Positions 50,834 to 59,591 of a DNA stretch of 64,000 bases are shown piece by piece (position 1 is the stretch's first letter; each line of letters opens with the position of its first letter). Below the pieces are notes generated by a model that ran no database searches, was not told where the DNA came from, and saw nothing but the letters and a program-made list of their open reading frames with translations. Source of the DNA: Gammaproteobacteria bacterium. GTDB taxonomy: Bacteria > Pseudomonadota > Gammaproteobacteria > Steroidobacterales > XN24. The stretch covers positions 1 to 64,000 of the forward strand of contig JARFQW010000064.1 of assembly GCA_029287575.1 (NCBI GenBank), in the 5' to 3' direction. Position numbers and translations under genes: made by a program.

Positions 50834-51526
50834 TTGACCCCCGGCAATCGCAAAGGCGTCACATTGAGGCGGCCGCTGGACGCACAGGGCCTTGATGAGG
50901 GTGTCCGCTGGCTGACCCGGCGAGACCGGCACCTGCGGCGCATCGTCCGACACCATGGTCCGCCCCCCTTGTGGGAACGGCCGGGCGGGTTCCGGACGCT
51001 GGTCCAGATTGTCCTCGAGCAGCAGGTCAGCCTCGCGGCAGGCAAGGCCGCTCTCGGACGGATCGAACGCCGATACGGCAGGCTGTCGCCGGCTCGGCTG
51101 ATCGAAGCGGGAGACGAGGGCCTGAGGGAGGTGGGCATCACGCGTCAGAAGTCCCGTTACATCGTGGGCCTTGCGCGGGCCTGTGGTGAGGGGAGCCTGA
51201 ATCTGCGCCGCCTGCCGAGTCGCTCCGATCATGAAATCCGCGAGGCCCTCACCCGCCACAAGGGCATCGGCCAGTGGACCGCGGATGTCTATCTTCTGAT
51301 GGCCATGCGCCGGCCGGATATCTGGCCTCCGGGAGATCTTGCTCTACAGAAAGCGCTGCAGTGGGCGATGGCCCTTCCCGAACGCCCGACCGGCGAGGGG
51401 GAACTGGCCATCGCCGCCGCCTGGTCCCCCTGGCGGGCCGTGGCGGCGCGGATCCTCTGGCACGGCTATCTGTGCGAAGGTCGTACGGCGGCGAAGCAGG
51501 CCTCACGCAACGGCGCATCAGCCTAG
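50834..51526 (+). CDS. DNA-3-methyladenine glycosylase II-like (AlkA/HhH-GPD family)
   Basis: A 230-residue protein with TTG start at 50834 (GGAG four bases upstream); no ATG or GTG in frame is nearby. The helix-hairpin-helix is HKGIGQWTADVYLLMAMRRP, and the catalytic Asp (D168) is in IWPPGDLAL, the GPD-loop equivalent. The N-terminal FRTLVQIVLEQQVSLAAGKAAL also matches AlkA-like enzymes. It would excise alkylated bases in DNA repair. The protein is shorter than Escherichia coli AlkA, whose extra N-terminal domain is missing here. Confidence 0.88.
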   Translation: MTPGNRKGVTLRRPLDAQGLDEGVRWLTRRDRHLRRIVRHHGPPPLWERPGGFRTLVQIVLEQQVSLAAGKAALGRIERRYGRLSPARLIEAGDEGLREVGITRQKSRYIVGLARACGEGSLNLRRLPSRSDHEIREALTRHKGIGQWTADVYLLMAMRRPDIWPPGDLALQKALQWAMALPERPTGEGELAIAAAWSPWRAVAARILWHGYLCEGRTAAKQASRNGASA

Positions 51527-51708
51527 GAGACAACCCGCGATCGGTGTACCAGCACGGCAAGCGGCGGCCGCCGCCCGCTGGTTGCAAAACGAACTCCGGC
51601 GCCGGGAGCCGATGGCCCCGCGGCGCCGGAACATTCGAATCCGGGAGTCCGGCCCGGCCAGGCGCCCCGACGGATTCGCCCCGACGAATTCCTGCGCGGA
51701 TCCTTCCG

Positions 51709-53019
51709 CTAGTTGTTCTTCAGCGAGAAGTCCACCTTCAGGGAGTACTGGACGCGGAAGTCCTCGCCATCGGTGCCGTCCACGTCTTCCCGCTGGCCCC
51801 AGCTGAATTCAAAACCGGTCAGGACGTGATCCGTGGGCCGGTAGAGGAGGTTCGTCGAGGCGATCTGCCCCTTCTTGAACTCCTCATCGCCCATGCCGTC
51901 TTCTTCATCGAGTTCGGTCATGCTCCAGCCGATCGTGCTGGACCAGCGGTCGTTCCAGTAGTGATCGTAGTAGGCAACGATGCCGAGAATCGTGACCGCG
52001 GTGGCGTCGACGCGTGTCAGGTCCTCATCGTCGGGGGCCAGATCCAGGCCGCCGTCGTTGAAGTAGTTGCCGATGCCGTCCCCATAGGCGACCTGCAGCT
52101 TCAGCTGATCGGAGCCAAAGGTGTTGATCACCGTGCTGGCGTTCAGACCATACCCCGTCTCGTAGTCGCTGTTGCCGTTGTCCAGCCGCTCGTAGCCCAG
52201 CTTGCGAACGATGCCGGCCAACTGCCAGTGGCCCCAGCCGTTGTTGCTGCGGTAACGGGCGGTGACGTCCGGCACGTCGTTCTTGGCCTGGACGACGTCA
52301 TTGATTGTCGAGTCGCAGTTTCCTATGGGCGCGCCTGGGATCTCGCAGCTCGATTCGTCGCGAAAGCGGCCCACGGTCAGGGCCGTGCCGGGATCTTCCA
52401 GGGAGAAGGCCAGCTCATCGTCATCGCCAACCGCGAAGGTGTAGCGAATCTGCTGGTTGCGGTAGAAGATCATGCCGGTCGGACCCCAGTAGTCGATCGT
52501 GTTCGGAAACACGTCGGCGTCCATGAAGTTGGACCAGTACTGGCCGGCGCCCAGGTTCTTCCAGGTGGCCCAAGCGTGGCGAAGACGGGGCGTGGTCTGG
52601 CCCGCGTCGCCGCCGGTGCCGAACCACTCGAACTCCAGAAGCGCCGTCACGTCGCCGTTGCTGGTCGGGTAGCTGGCCGACACGCCGAACCGGGACTGGC
52701 GGACACTCGTGACGAATTCACCGTCGCCGCCATAGGGCTCGCCCCGTGTCGGGATGGTGGAGACACGCAGCGTATCGTTCCAGTCCGGGTCAACGCGCTT
52801 GAAATCATAAATGGCATCGGCCATTACAAAGCCGTAGACATTCAGGCTCAGATCTCCCAGGTCGATGGACTGACCGTCGTCGGCTGCTGCCGGACCGGTC
52901 CCGCATGCGAGCAGGAGCGCGCCGGCGGCGGCACTGACCAGGGGGCGAAGCGACGGCCGATGACGACGGGGGACCGGGGAGACATCGGTTCGAACTGCAG
53001 CAACGGTAGACTCGGGCAT
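51709..53019 (-). CDS. DcaP-like trimeric outer-membrane porin
   Basis: A 436-residue exported protein. A signal peptide (SAAAGALLLACGTGPAAA) precedes the barrel. The N-terminal mature part has LSLNVYGFVMADAIYDFKRVDPDW, LRVSTIPTRGEPYGGDGEFV and SVRQSRFGVSASY, typical of DcaP-family porins. The rest is barrel strands with tight aromatic girdles (YWGPTGMIFYRNQQIRYTF, QLKLQVAYGDGIGNYF). The C-terminus (FSLKNN) ends in Asn rather than the usual Phe. It probably passes organic acids or other small anions. The ribosome site GGAGGG lies 10 nt before the ATG. No neighbour indicates the substrate. Confidence 0.87.
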   Translation of the reverse strand: MPESTVAAVRTDVSPVPRRHRPSLRPLVSAAAGALLLACGTGPAAADDGQSIDLGDLSLNVYGFVMADAIYDFKRVDPDWNDTLRVSTIPTRGEPYGGDGEFVTSVRQSRFGVSASYPTSNGDVTALLEFEWFGTGGDAGQTTPRLRHAWATWKNLGAGQYWSNFMDADVFPNTIDYWGPTGMIFYRNQQIRYTFAVGDDDELAFSLEDPGTALTVGRFRDESSCEIPGAPIGNCDSTINDVVQAKNDVPDVTARYRSNNGWGHWQLAGIVRKLGYERLDNGNSDYETGYGLNASTVINTFGSDQLKLQVAYGDGIGNYFNDGGLDLAPDDEDLTRVDATAVTILGIVAYYDHYWNDRWSSTIGWSMTELDEEDGMGDEEFKKGQIASTNLLYRPTDHVLTGFEFSWGQREDVDGTDGEDFRVQYSLKVDFSLKNN

Positions 53020-53206
53020 GACTGAATTCCCTCCGGCCTGGACGCGATACCTTACCGTTGCAATATAGTCGATGGTGCGACAGCGATCATTGTGGTTTTC
53101 CGACTCTATAACCTGGGCACGGGATTCCCTGCACCGGGGCTTCGGGGCACCGGTTGCTCAAGTTGATTGGCGCGGAACTACCCGGATCGGGAAGACCCGC
53201 CGCGAC

Positions 53207-55354
53207 CTATGCGACCGGACGTGCGGCGCGCACGTGGTAGAGCGCGAGTGACCCATGTTTCTTTGCCAGCTGGGCCCGGCCGATGTAGCTGAAGCGCAAA
53301 TCCTTGACGTTCGTGGCTGTCGCCACCGCGGCGAAGGCGCCGCTGGCATACACCTGGCCGACGGGCGTGATGGGCTCGATGCGGGCCGTGCGACTCGTAT
53401 GCGGGCCCGTGTACATCGGGTTGCCGGTGATCGGATCGCGGGTACAGAAAACCGGACCGCAGTGCAGGGCGATCCGTATCCCCATGGACGGCGGCAAACC
53501 GGCATCCCGCCAGTCCCGCCCGCTGACGATCCGGCTGAGGTCGAGGGCGAACCGGCCCGCCGCACCCACCTGCTCGAACACCATGTAGAGCCCGTCACCC
53601 GCGGTTTCCACGTGAATGGGGCCGTCCGGGCTGTCCAGTCGAAGCCGTGCGATATCGCCGAGGAACTGCTCGATGAATGCCGGGATCTGGTCTTCGGTCA
53701 GCTTCGAGTAGCCCACGGCGTCGGCAAAGAGCATGGCCTTCATTTCGTGGCTGAATCCGGGCCGCGGAGCCGAACCCGGCGGCGATGGCACCCTGGGGCT
53801 CTTGTCCGCCGCCGGGTCGGCTGCGGCCACCGGCGGTCGGGGTGCATCGGGTTCCGGCATGGGCACGATCGTGGTCGCCACGTCGTGCCGCTCCCAGGTA
53901 CGGATCATTGACGCCGTGCCCACGGGCCCGTCACCGGGGTGACCGTCCCAGACGGCCAGCCCCCGGACCGACGTTTCCAGCATCCGGGCCCGAAGCTTGC
54001 CAAGGCCGGTAAGCACCAGGTTGGCATACTCGAAGGTCGACTCGCTGCCGGTGGCGAAATGGTCGCTGACCACGTGTACCGAGACCGCTGTTTCCAGCAG
54101 TCGGTCAAAACGCTCGCCCCACCCGGGACCGGGGAACGCCACGCAGACGCGGCGGAAATCCGCGGGCGGAAACGGCAGCACGATATGCAACTCTCCGCCG
54201 GCACGGGACACGGCCTCGAGGCAGAGGATGTCGGCCCCGCAGGCCGCCGATCCGTAGGCGGCCGCCGGTCGAACCGCGTCCACCACCGCGCGGATTCGCG
54301 ACGCAATCTCCGCCTCGAGCTCCGCGGGGAACCGTGCGCGGGCCCGGCCCGCCTTGTCCATCATGTGGCCCGAAAAGAGGAGCACCGGGGGCACGGACAG
54401 GGTCGCCTCGAGCCACTGCGTGTCCTGGCCCAGAGTATCCAGAATCAGCCGAGCCTGCTGTCGTGTGCGGGAAATATCGCCGTAACGCCGGCCGGCGATC
54501 CGCCGGGCAGCGACGTAGTCCCGCTCCGCCGCCTCCAGGTCACCCAACAGCAAGCCGGTTTCGGCCAGCGTTGCGCGCAGCCAGTAATCCTCGGCGGCTG
54601 CGGTGTCGGCCTCGGCCAGCGCAGTACAGAGTTCCTGGACCTCCAGCGCAATCGCCCGCGCCCGGTCCTGCTGGCCGCGAAGCAGCGCCAGAGCAGCGGC
54701 GTTGACGCCGTTGTAGTAGGCGTCGGCCGCCATCCCGGACTCCATCGCATTGCGGTACGCGAAATCGTAGATCCGGAACGCGGCCGCCAGGTGGCGCTCG
54801 CGCACCTCGGCGCGCAGCGCGGCCAGACCCAGGTCCTTGTGAGTCCTGGCCAGCAAACCCAGGGTTTCGCCATCGGCGGCGCCCGCATCGTAGAGGCGCC
54901 GGAGCGTCTTGTTGGCCCGCCGCAGCGCCCCGCTGCGAGCCAGTGACAAGCCCTCGAGCTGCCTGAGCCTGATCAGGTTCGGATACAGGCGCAGCCCCCG
55001 CTGGATGGCGTTATAGGCCATCAGCGGCTCACCCGCCTGGAGGTGACGCTCGGCTTCCTCGACGAACCGGTCGGACTGGTTCTCCGACGGGCCTGCCGAA
55101 CCGGGTGCATCATCAGCTTCGGGGGAAAATCTGCCGGGGCGCAGAATCCGGAGGCTGTCAAGGGCCGCGGCCGCCCGGTTTCTCCAGATCTGCCGGGCAG
55201 CGTCGGGAAGATGCCCCCAGGACATGCCCGCACTGGCCTCGGCGGCGTAGAGCCGTTCGGCCAGCGCGTCAACGAGTTCGGGATCCTGGCCCGAATTCCG
55301 CGCGATATCGGCCGGGGCGGACAGAGAGCGCCCTATGCCCATGGTGGGCGGCAT
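53207..55354 (-). CDS. TPR - SLOG-like - class III nucleotide cyclase protein
   Basis: A 715-residue cytoplasmic protein. Residues about 95-310 are TPR-like (ERHLQAGEPLMAYNAIQRGL, RTHKDLGLAALRAEVRERHL), resembling the TPR-S/TRAFs-binding repeats of bacterial signalling proteins. Residues about 322-500 have a Rossmann-like fold with VLLFSGHMMD and AYGSAACGADILCLEAV plus HIVLPF, reminiscent of SLOG/nucleotide-sensor domains. Residues about 538-690 are a class III cyclase: metal-binding Asp in LFADAVGYSKL (D545) and GDGLYMVFE (D587), and the HTSRTARIEPITPVGQVYAS segment with R655. It would make a cyclic nucleotide from NTP; the base cannot be told. The long intergenic region of 485 nt upstream separates it from the divergent sulfotransferase gene. 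Confidence 0.85.
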   Translation of the reverse strand: MPPTMGIGRSLSAPADIARNSGQDPELVDALAERLYAAEASAGMSWGHLPDAARQIWRNRAAAALDSLRILRPGRFSPEADDAPGSAGPSENQSDRFVEEAERHLQAGEPLMAYNAIQRGLRLYPNLIRLRQLEGLSLARSGALRRANKTLRRLYDAGAADGETLGLLARTHKDLGLAALRAEVRERHLAAAFRIYDFAYRNAMESGMAADAYYNGVNAAALALLRGQQDRARAIALEVQELCTALAEADTAAAEDYWLRATLAETGLLLGDLEAAERDYVAARRIAGRRYGDISRTRQQARLILDTLGQDTQWLEATLSVPPVLLFSGHMMDKAGRARARFPAELEAEIASRIRAVVDAVRPAAAYGSAACGADILCLEAVSRAGGELHIVLPFPPADFRRVCVAFPGPGWGERFDRLLETAVSVHVVSDHFATGSESTFEYANLVLTGLGKLRARMLETSVRGLAVWDGHPGDGPVGTASMIRTWERHDVATTIVPMPEPDAPRPPVAAADPAADKSPRVPSPPGSAPRPGFSHEMKAMLFADAVGYSKLTEDQIPAFIEQFLGDIARLRLDSPDGPIHVETAGDGLYMVFEQVGAAGRFALDLSRIVSGRDWRDAGLPPSMGIRIALHCGPVFCTRDPITGNPMYTGPHTSRTARIEPITPVGQVYASGAFAAVATATNVKDLRFSYIGRAQLAKKHGSLALYHVRAARPVA

Positions 55355-55839
55355 TCAGGCATTGCCCGTTGTGGCTCGATGGTCGTGAGCTGCATTTCCT
55401 GTCGATAACCGACTAACGTAGAAAGAGTGTAGCCGGACGGGGTGTCACCGGGACAATCCGGAGGCGTTCCGATGGGCCGGAAGGGACGTGACATCGCCTC
55501 TCGTCCCCGGTTGAAGCAGAACGCTTCCCGGAGGCGCACCGAGGCTCGGGACGCCCGCGCCGGCGAACCGGCGGAAGACTCCCGCGTTCGAGGCGCGTTC
55601 GGCGCAAAACCCGGGGCACAGTATCGAACGACCGGCCAGCCGTACCACCAAGAGCCGATGGACTGGCGTTCGGGTCACGGCGATCCGGCCCGGGCCAGCG
55701 CCCGCGAAGCACGATAGACTCCGATCCCGGTCGCAGCCGCGTATCAGCAATATCTTCGGCAGCCCATGCCGGTAACATCCGGAAACGCAACCCTCGCCCG
55801 GCGAGTCCTGGATTACGCGAAGAACCCGGTTGGACTTTC
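55355..55839. other. 485-nt intergenic region, no gene identified
   Basis: This stretch lies between the divergent cyclase and sulfotransferase genes, so it must hold two promoters. Short open frames exist on both strands, but they lack a signal peptide, a family match and good ribosome sites. I did not find a convincing -35/-10 pair, hairpin terminator, repeat or RNA gene. Confidence 0.5.
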
Positions 55840-56676
55840 ATGAGCAGCATTGTGTGGCTGGCGTCCTATCCAAAATCCGGCAATACCTGGATACGGGCCT
55901 TCCTGCATAACTATCTTGACGACGGGCCCGAGGCCGCCGATATCAACGCGCTGGACAAACACTTCGCCGATGAGTCGAAACCCAACTGGTATGCCCCCTA
56001 TGTGGAAAAACCGCTCGAGGACCTGGGCCTCACCGAGCTCTGCGCGCTGCGTCCGCGGGTGCACCGGGACATAGCCGCCAGCCGCCGGGGCACGATCATC
56101 GTCAAGACCCACGGCTTCATGGGTGCCTATGAAGGTCATCCGCTACACGACATGAGCGTCACCGCGGGCGCGATTTACGTGATCCGGCATCCGCTGGACG
56201 TGGCGCTTTCGGTTGCCGACCACTTCGGGCTGTCCCTGGACGAAGCCAGCCGCTTCATGAACGATTCCCTGACCGGCTCACCGACGGACGAGGCCAACGT
56301 GGGCACCGTTCTGACGTCCTGGTCCAACCACGTGGCGAGCTGGACGGAACCGGACAATCAGCGGGTGCATGTCGTGCGCTACGAAGACCTGCTGGACAAG
56401 CCGGCGAAGACCTTTGGGGCGATCCTTAGATTCCTGAACATGGCGGGCGACAAAGCCCGGATCCGGCGGGCCATTGCCCGCAGCGCCTTCGGGGCGCTGA
56501 GAAAACAGGAGGCGGCTTCAGGATTCGTCGAACGCAGCCCGAACGCGAGGCGATTCTTCCGGGCCGGAAAGAAAAACCAGTGGCCGGGGCAGATGAGTTC
56601 CGCCCAGGTCGACGCCCTGGTCTCGGTCCATCGCCGGCAGATGCGGCGGTTCAGGTACACCGCGCCCGGTGTCTGA
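55840..56676 (+). CDS. Classical sulfotransferase (Sulfotransfer_1 type)
   Basis: A 278-residue enzyme without TPRs. The N-terminal phosphosulfate loop is ASYPKSGNTWIRAFLHNYL (8-26). The KTHGFMG motif, the 3'-phosphate region IRHPLDVALSVADHFGLS and the closing FFRAGKKNQWPGQMSSAQ (equivalent of the RxGxxGxW motif) are all present. It is from a different branch than the ten TPR-associated sulfotransferase-type genes in the first 23 kb. It should use PAPS to sulfate a small molecule, lipid or carbohydrate. It stands alone between the cyclase gene and the TIR operon, and the ribosome site is weak. Confidence 0.92.
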   Translation: MSSIVWLASYPKSGNTWIRAFLHNYLDDGPEAADINALDKHFADESKPNWYAPYVEKPLEDLGLTELCALRPRVHRDIAASRRGTIIVKTHGFMGAYEGHPLHDMSVTAGAIYVIRHPLDVALSVADHFGLSLDEASRFMNDSLTGSPTDEANVGTVLTSWSNHVASWTEPDNQRVHVVRYEDLLDKPAKTFGAILRFLNMAGDKARIRRAIARSAFGALRKQEAASGFVERSPNARRFFRAGKKNQWPGQMSSAQVDALVSVHRRQMRRFRYTAPGV

Positions 56677-56734
56677 CCGCCGGCGCGCGCCGTCAACCCG
56701 GACGTTCGTCTGACTCATTCGGAGCCTGCCGAGG

Positions 56735-57274
56735 CTAGTCGTGGGTGGAGCTCTTGATCCTCGGATCGACAATGCCCACGGGGAACAACACATCGTTGTA
56801 GTCGATGGCCTGGATGACGAGCAGAAAATCCCAGGTGGCATCCTCCACGTTCTTGATCTTGTCGAAGGTTAGCGCCCGCATTGTCTGCTTGTTGCCATCG
56901 CCGTCCGTGACGTCCATGGACCCGATGGCAACGGACGGAAATTCGTTGGTTCCCAGAGGATCCGCGGGCTCCTGGCCTTCACCATGCTCGGCCTTTAGCG
57001 CGATTCCCACCGGCACGAACTGCGTATACGGCCCCGAGTACGATGAATCCGGCGCGACGACGAAACTCAGGGTCGTGTTGCTGCCCGGCTTGTTGAGGTT
57101 GATCGTAAACTTCGTCGCGTCCTTCGGATCGGTGGTCAGGCTGATCTTGTCGGTATCGCTGGAATTCAGGCTTGCCGTCGCTTTGCAGCAGTTGGCGGGA
57201 TCGGCCAGGGCGGCACTCGCATCCCACGGGACGAACGACTGGATATTCAGGGTCACAACGGCTTTCACGGACAT
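56735..57274 (-). CDS. Small protein of unknown function downstream of the TIR gene
   Basis: A 179-residue protein from the ATG at 57274 (GGGAGAA upstream); the frame to 57388 would overlap the TIR gene and is rejected. There is no signal peptide or membrane helix. The sequence is beta-rich (MSVKAVVTLNIQSFVPW, FTINLNKPGSNTTLSFVVA) with two adjacent Cys (NCCKATASL), and ends with an IDYNDVLFPVGIVDPRIK segment. I do not recognise the family. It begins 98 nt after the TIR gene on the same strand, so it may be co-transcribed with it. Confidence 0.7.
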   Translation of the reverse strand: MSVKAVVTLNIQSFVPWDASAALADPANCCKATASLNSSDTDKISLTTDPKDATKFTINLNKPGSNTTLSFVVAPDSSYSGPYTQFVPVGIALKAEHGEGQEPADPLGTNEFPSVAIGSMDVTDGDGNKQTMRALTFDKIKNVEDATWDFLLVIQAIDYNDVLFPVGIVDPRIKSSTHD

Positions 57275-57372
57275 CAGGCATTCTCCCGGCGTGTGATCGT
57301 GGCGCGTCTGTCGAACAACGTCGTTTCCGGGCCGGGCCTCCGGCCGGATACACGGCCAAGAATACTTGACGG

Positions 57373-59526
57373 CTAACCCTCCGGCCACAGACCGGGAATC
57401 GCCAGACCTGTCGCGCGCAGTGCTGCCAGGTGCGCATCGGCCCGGTCGGTTTTGCGCGCGCTGGCCCGGACATACGCTTCGGCGACGCGGGGGTCCAGGG
57501 TGTCTCCGAGGCGAGCCTCGGCGAGACGCCTTGCCGAGCGCCAGGCCTCTCTCGCTTTGTCCCGGTGGCCCTGGGCTGCCAGCGCATCGCCAAGCACCAT
57601 GAGCGCCAGGGTCTCCTCGATATCGATGCGCCGCTCGGTGCGCCAGGGCTCGCGCAGGCCCTGTAACAAGCCCAGCGCGGTTTCAGCGTCCCGCTCGGCG
57701 CCACGGGCGTCTCCGGCCTGGAGCCGCAAACGACCTCTGACATGGTGCGCTCTGGCAAAGTTGGCCTTGTCGTTCAGCGCCGGAGCCTCGCTTTGGAAAA
57801 TCGTCCGGAAATCGGCCAGCGCGGCTTCGGCTTTCGCTTCGGCCTCAGCGTTTCGACCCTGCGTCGAATCAATCCTCGCCAGGGTCAGAAGGGCTCCCGC
57901 CGACAGCGACCGCCACTTGAGATTCTCCGGATCATGCGCCACCAGGTCCGATGCAACACCGGCACCCTCTTCCAGGAGTGCACGCGCCTGCCCGGTGCGG
58001 CCCAGCCAGTAGGCGGCGCGGCCGGCATTCAGCACCTCGTCGGCGTACTCGTAGCGCAGGCTCCGATTGTCCGGCGCGGCGCCCAGGAGATCCGCATGCC
58101 ACGTGCGGGATTCCAGGAAATGGCCCAGCGCCGCCTCCAGCTGCCCCTGCTTCAGAGCCGTCAGAGCCTGCCAGCCCACCGCGTCCGCCAGATCTTCCTT
58201 TATGCCGTCGCAGCGCGGTTCGTCACAGTCGAGTTCAGCGTAGATCCGCACCTGATCCCGAAAGACACTGGCCGCCCGGTCCAGGTCGCCGTGATTGAGC
58301 TCCAGCACCGCCAGGTTGTGCTGGGCATAGGTAAGCTCGAGCAACCACTCCTCGCTGTCCGGATCCATTGCGACCAGCCCCGCACTGGTGTCGAGATAGC
58401 GGGTAAACCATTCCCGTGCCCGCTCGATGTCGCGTCGCTGCCAGGCCACGTAGCCGATCCAGAACTCCGCCTGTCCGCGGTCGAACAGCCGGCCGCCCGC
58501 GCCCGGCTGCCGCTGCACCAGTTCCACGCTGCGCTCGTAGGCCCGGCTGAAGCTGGCCAGGGCTTCGTCGTAGCGAGCCTGGGAGAGACGTACTTCCCCG
58601 ATCTGGGTAAGGGCCTGGGCCTGCCGCGACAGACCGTCGTCGGTCAGATCGCCGGGCTCGACCGAGGAGAAATAGGCCATGGCCTCGTCACCCACCTTGT
58701 CGAGTAGATCCAGCCGACCCAGGGGCTCGAGGCTGTCACGCAGATCTCCCACCATGAAGCCGAGCAGATTCTCGGCCTGGGTGCGGCGGCGCTCGGCGTC
58801 TTCCCGGGCAAGATAGGCGGCCAGCGCGAGCCCCACGGTCACGGCCATGCCGAGAATGGATGCGGCGGTGATGGCGATCAGGCGCTGATTACGCCGCTGC
58901 ACTTCACGCTGGCGCAGGTCGTCGTAACCCACACCTATCATCCCGGCGATCAGTTTGCCCAACGCCCGCTGCCGGCCATCGCCCTCGGGCCGCGCGTCGG
59001 CGGCAATCGGCTCGAGCAGCTCGCCGGTGAGCTCCCCGTCAGGTCCGGATCGGAAACGCAGCGCCTCGGGGAAGCACGCCTCATCCCCGACGACCGCCGC
59101 CGGATCACCGTCGACGACGAATGCGAATATGCGATCGCCTCGGCCGGAACGGATGAAGGCGCGGATTTCTTCGTTGACCCAGCGAGAGCGGGCCGCGGCC
59201 GGCGACGCCAGAACAATCAGGGAAGCGGAGTCCTCGAGCGCGTCCACAATGCGGGCCGACAGGTCGCTGGCCGAAGCCAGCTCCTCCCGATCCCGGAACA
59301 CGGGCGCGAGGCGGCGGGGAACCGGACCCACAGGGCTGGGCAGACCCACGAGCCGCTTCGGCACGCGGTACCCCTCGAGGCGCCGCATGAGCCAGCGGGC
59401 CCACTTCCGGTCTGTGTGGCTGTAGCTGAGAAAAGCCCGGTAGCGACAGGGGCGGGGTAGGTCGGTGGCAGGCTCAGTATCCAGGGCTGCCGGCGTCAGG
59501 CTCACGGGCTCGAACGTCCTTGCCAT
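57373..59526 (-). CDS. TIR domain - transmembrane - TPR protein
   Basis: A 717-residue protein. Residues about 28-145 are a TIR domain (YRAFLSYSHTDRKWARWLM, then LIVLASPAAARSRWVNEEIRAF). The Glu in the WxxxE position is E119 or E120, as needed for NAD-cleaving TIRs. One membrane helix lies at about 215-240 (LIAITAASILGMAVTVGLALA), followed by a coiled region and TPRs to the end. The TIR part should be cytoplasmic, and the TPR part then periplasmic. Architectures like this are common in gammaproteobacteria, and their roles are mostly unknown; signalling or an NADase is possible. A small unknown gene follows. It diverges from the DUF885 gene, with the two 3'/5' ends about 65 nt apart. Confidence 0.88.
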   Translation of the reverse strand: MARTFEPVSLTPAALDTEPATDLPRPCRYRAFLSYSHTDRKWARWLMRRLEGYRVPKRLVGLPSPVGPVPRRLAPVFRDREELASASDLSARIVDALEDSASLIVLASPAAARSRWVNEEIRAFIRSGRGDRIFAFVVDGDPAAVVGDEACFPEALRFRSGPDGELTGELLEPIAADARPEGDGRQRALGKLIAGMIGVGYDDLRQREVQRRNQRLIAITAASILGMAVTVGLALAAYLAREDAERRRTQAENLLGFMVGDLRDSLEPLGRLDLLDKVGDEAMAYFSSVEPGDLTDDGLSRQAQALTQIGEVRLSQARYDEALASFSRAYERSVELVQRQPGAGGRLFDRGQAEFWIGYVAWQRRDIERAREWFTRYLDTSAGLVAMDPDSEEWLLELTYAQHNLAVLELNHGDLDRAASVFRDQVRIYAELDCDEPRCDGIKEDLADAVGWQALTALKQGQLEAALGHFLESRTWHADLLGAAPDNRSLRYEYADEVLNAGRAAYWLGRTGQARALLEEGAGVASDLVAHDPENLKWRSLSAGALLTLARIDSTQGRNAEAEAKAEAALADFRTIFQSEAPALNDKANFARAHHVRGRLRLQAGDARGAERDAETALGLLQGLREPWRTERRIDIEETLALMVLGDALAAQGHRDKAREAWRSARRLAEARLGDTLDPRVAEAYVRASARKTDRADAHLAALRATGLAIPGLWPEG

Positions 59527-59591
59527 GTTGAGCGGAGTCTACCGCAAGGCGAAACGTCGGGCCCCCGATCTGATCAACCGGCAGTTCGGCC

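Noticed and set aside
53207-59526. A complete Pycsar defence system
   Set aside because: The cyclase and TIR genes are not adjacent, and the TIR protein has no cyclic-nucleotide-binding domain, so only a loose similarity is reported.
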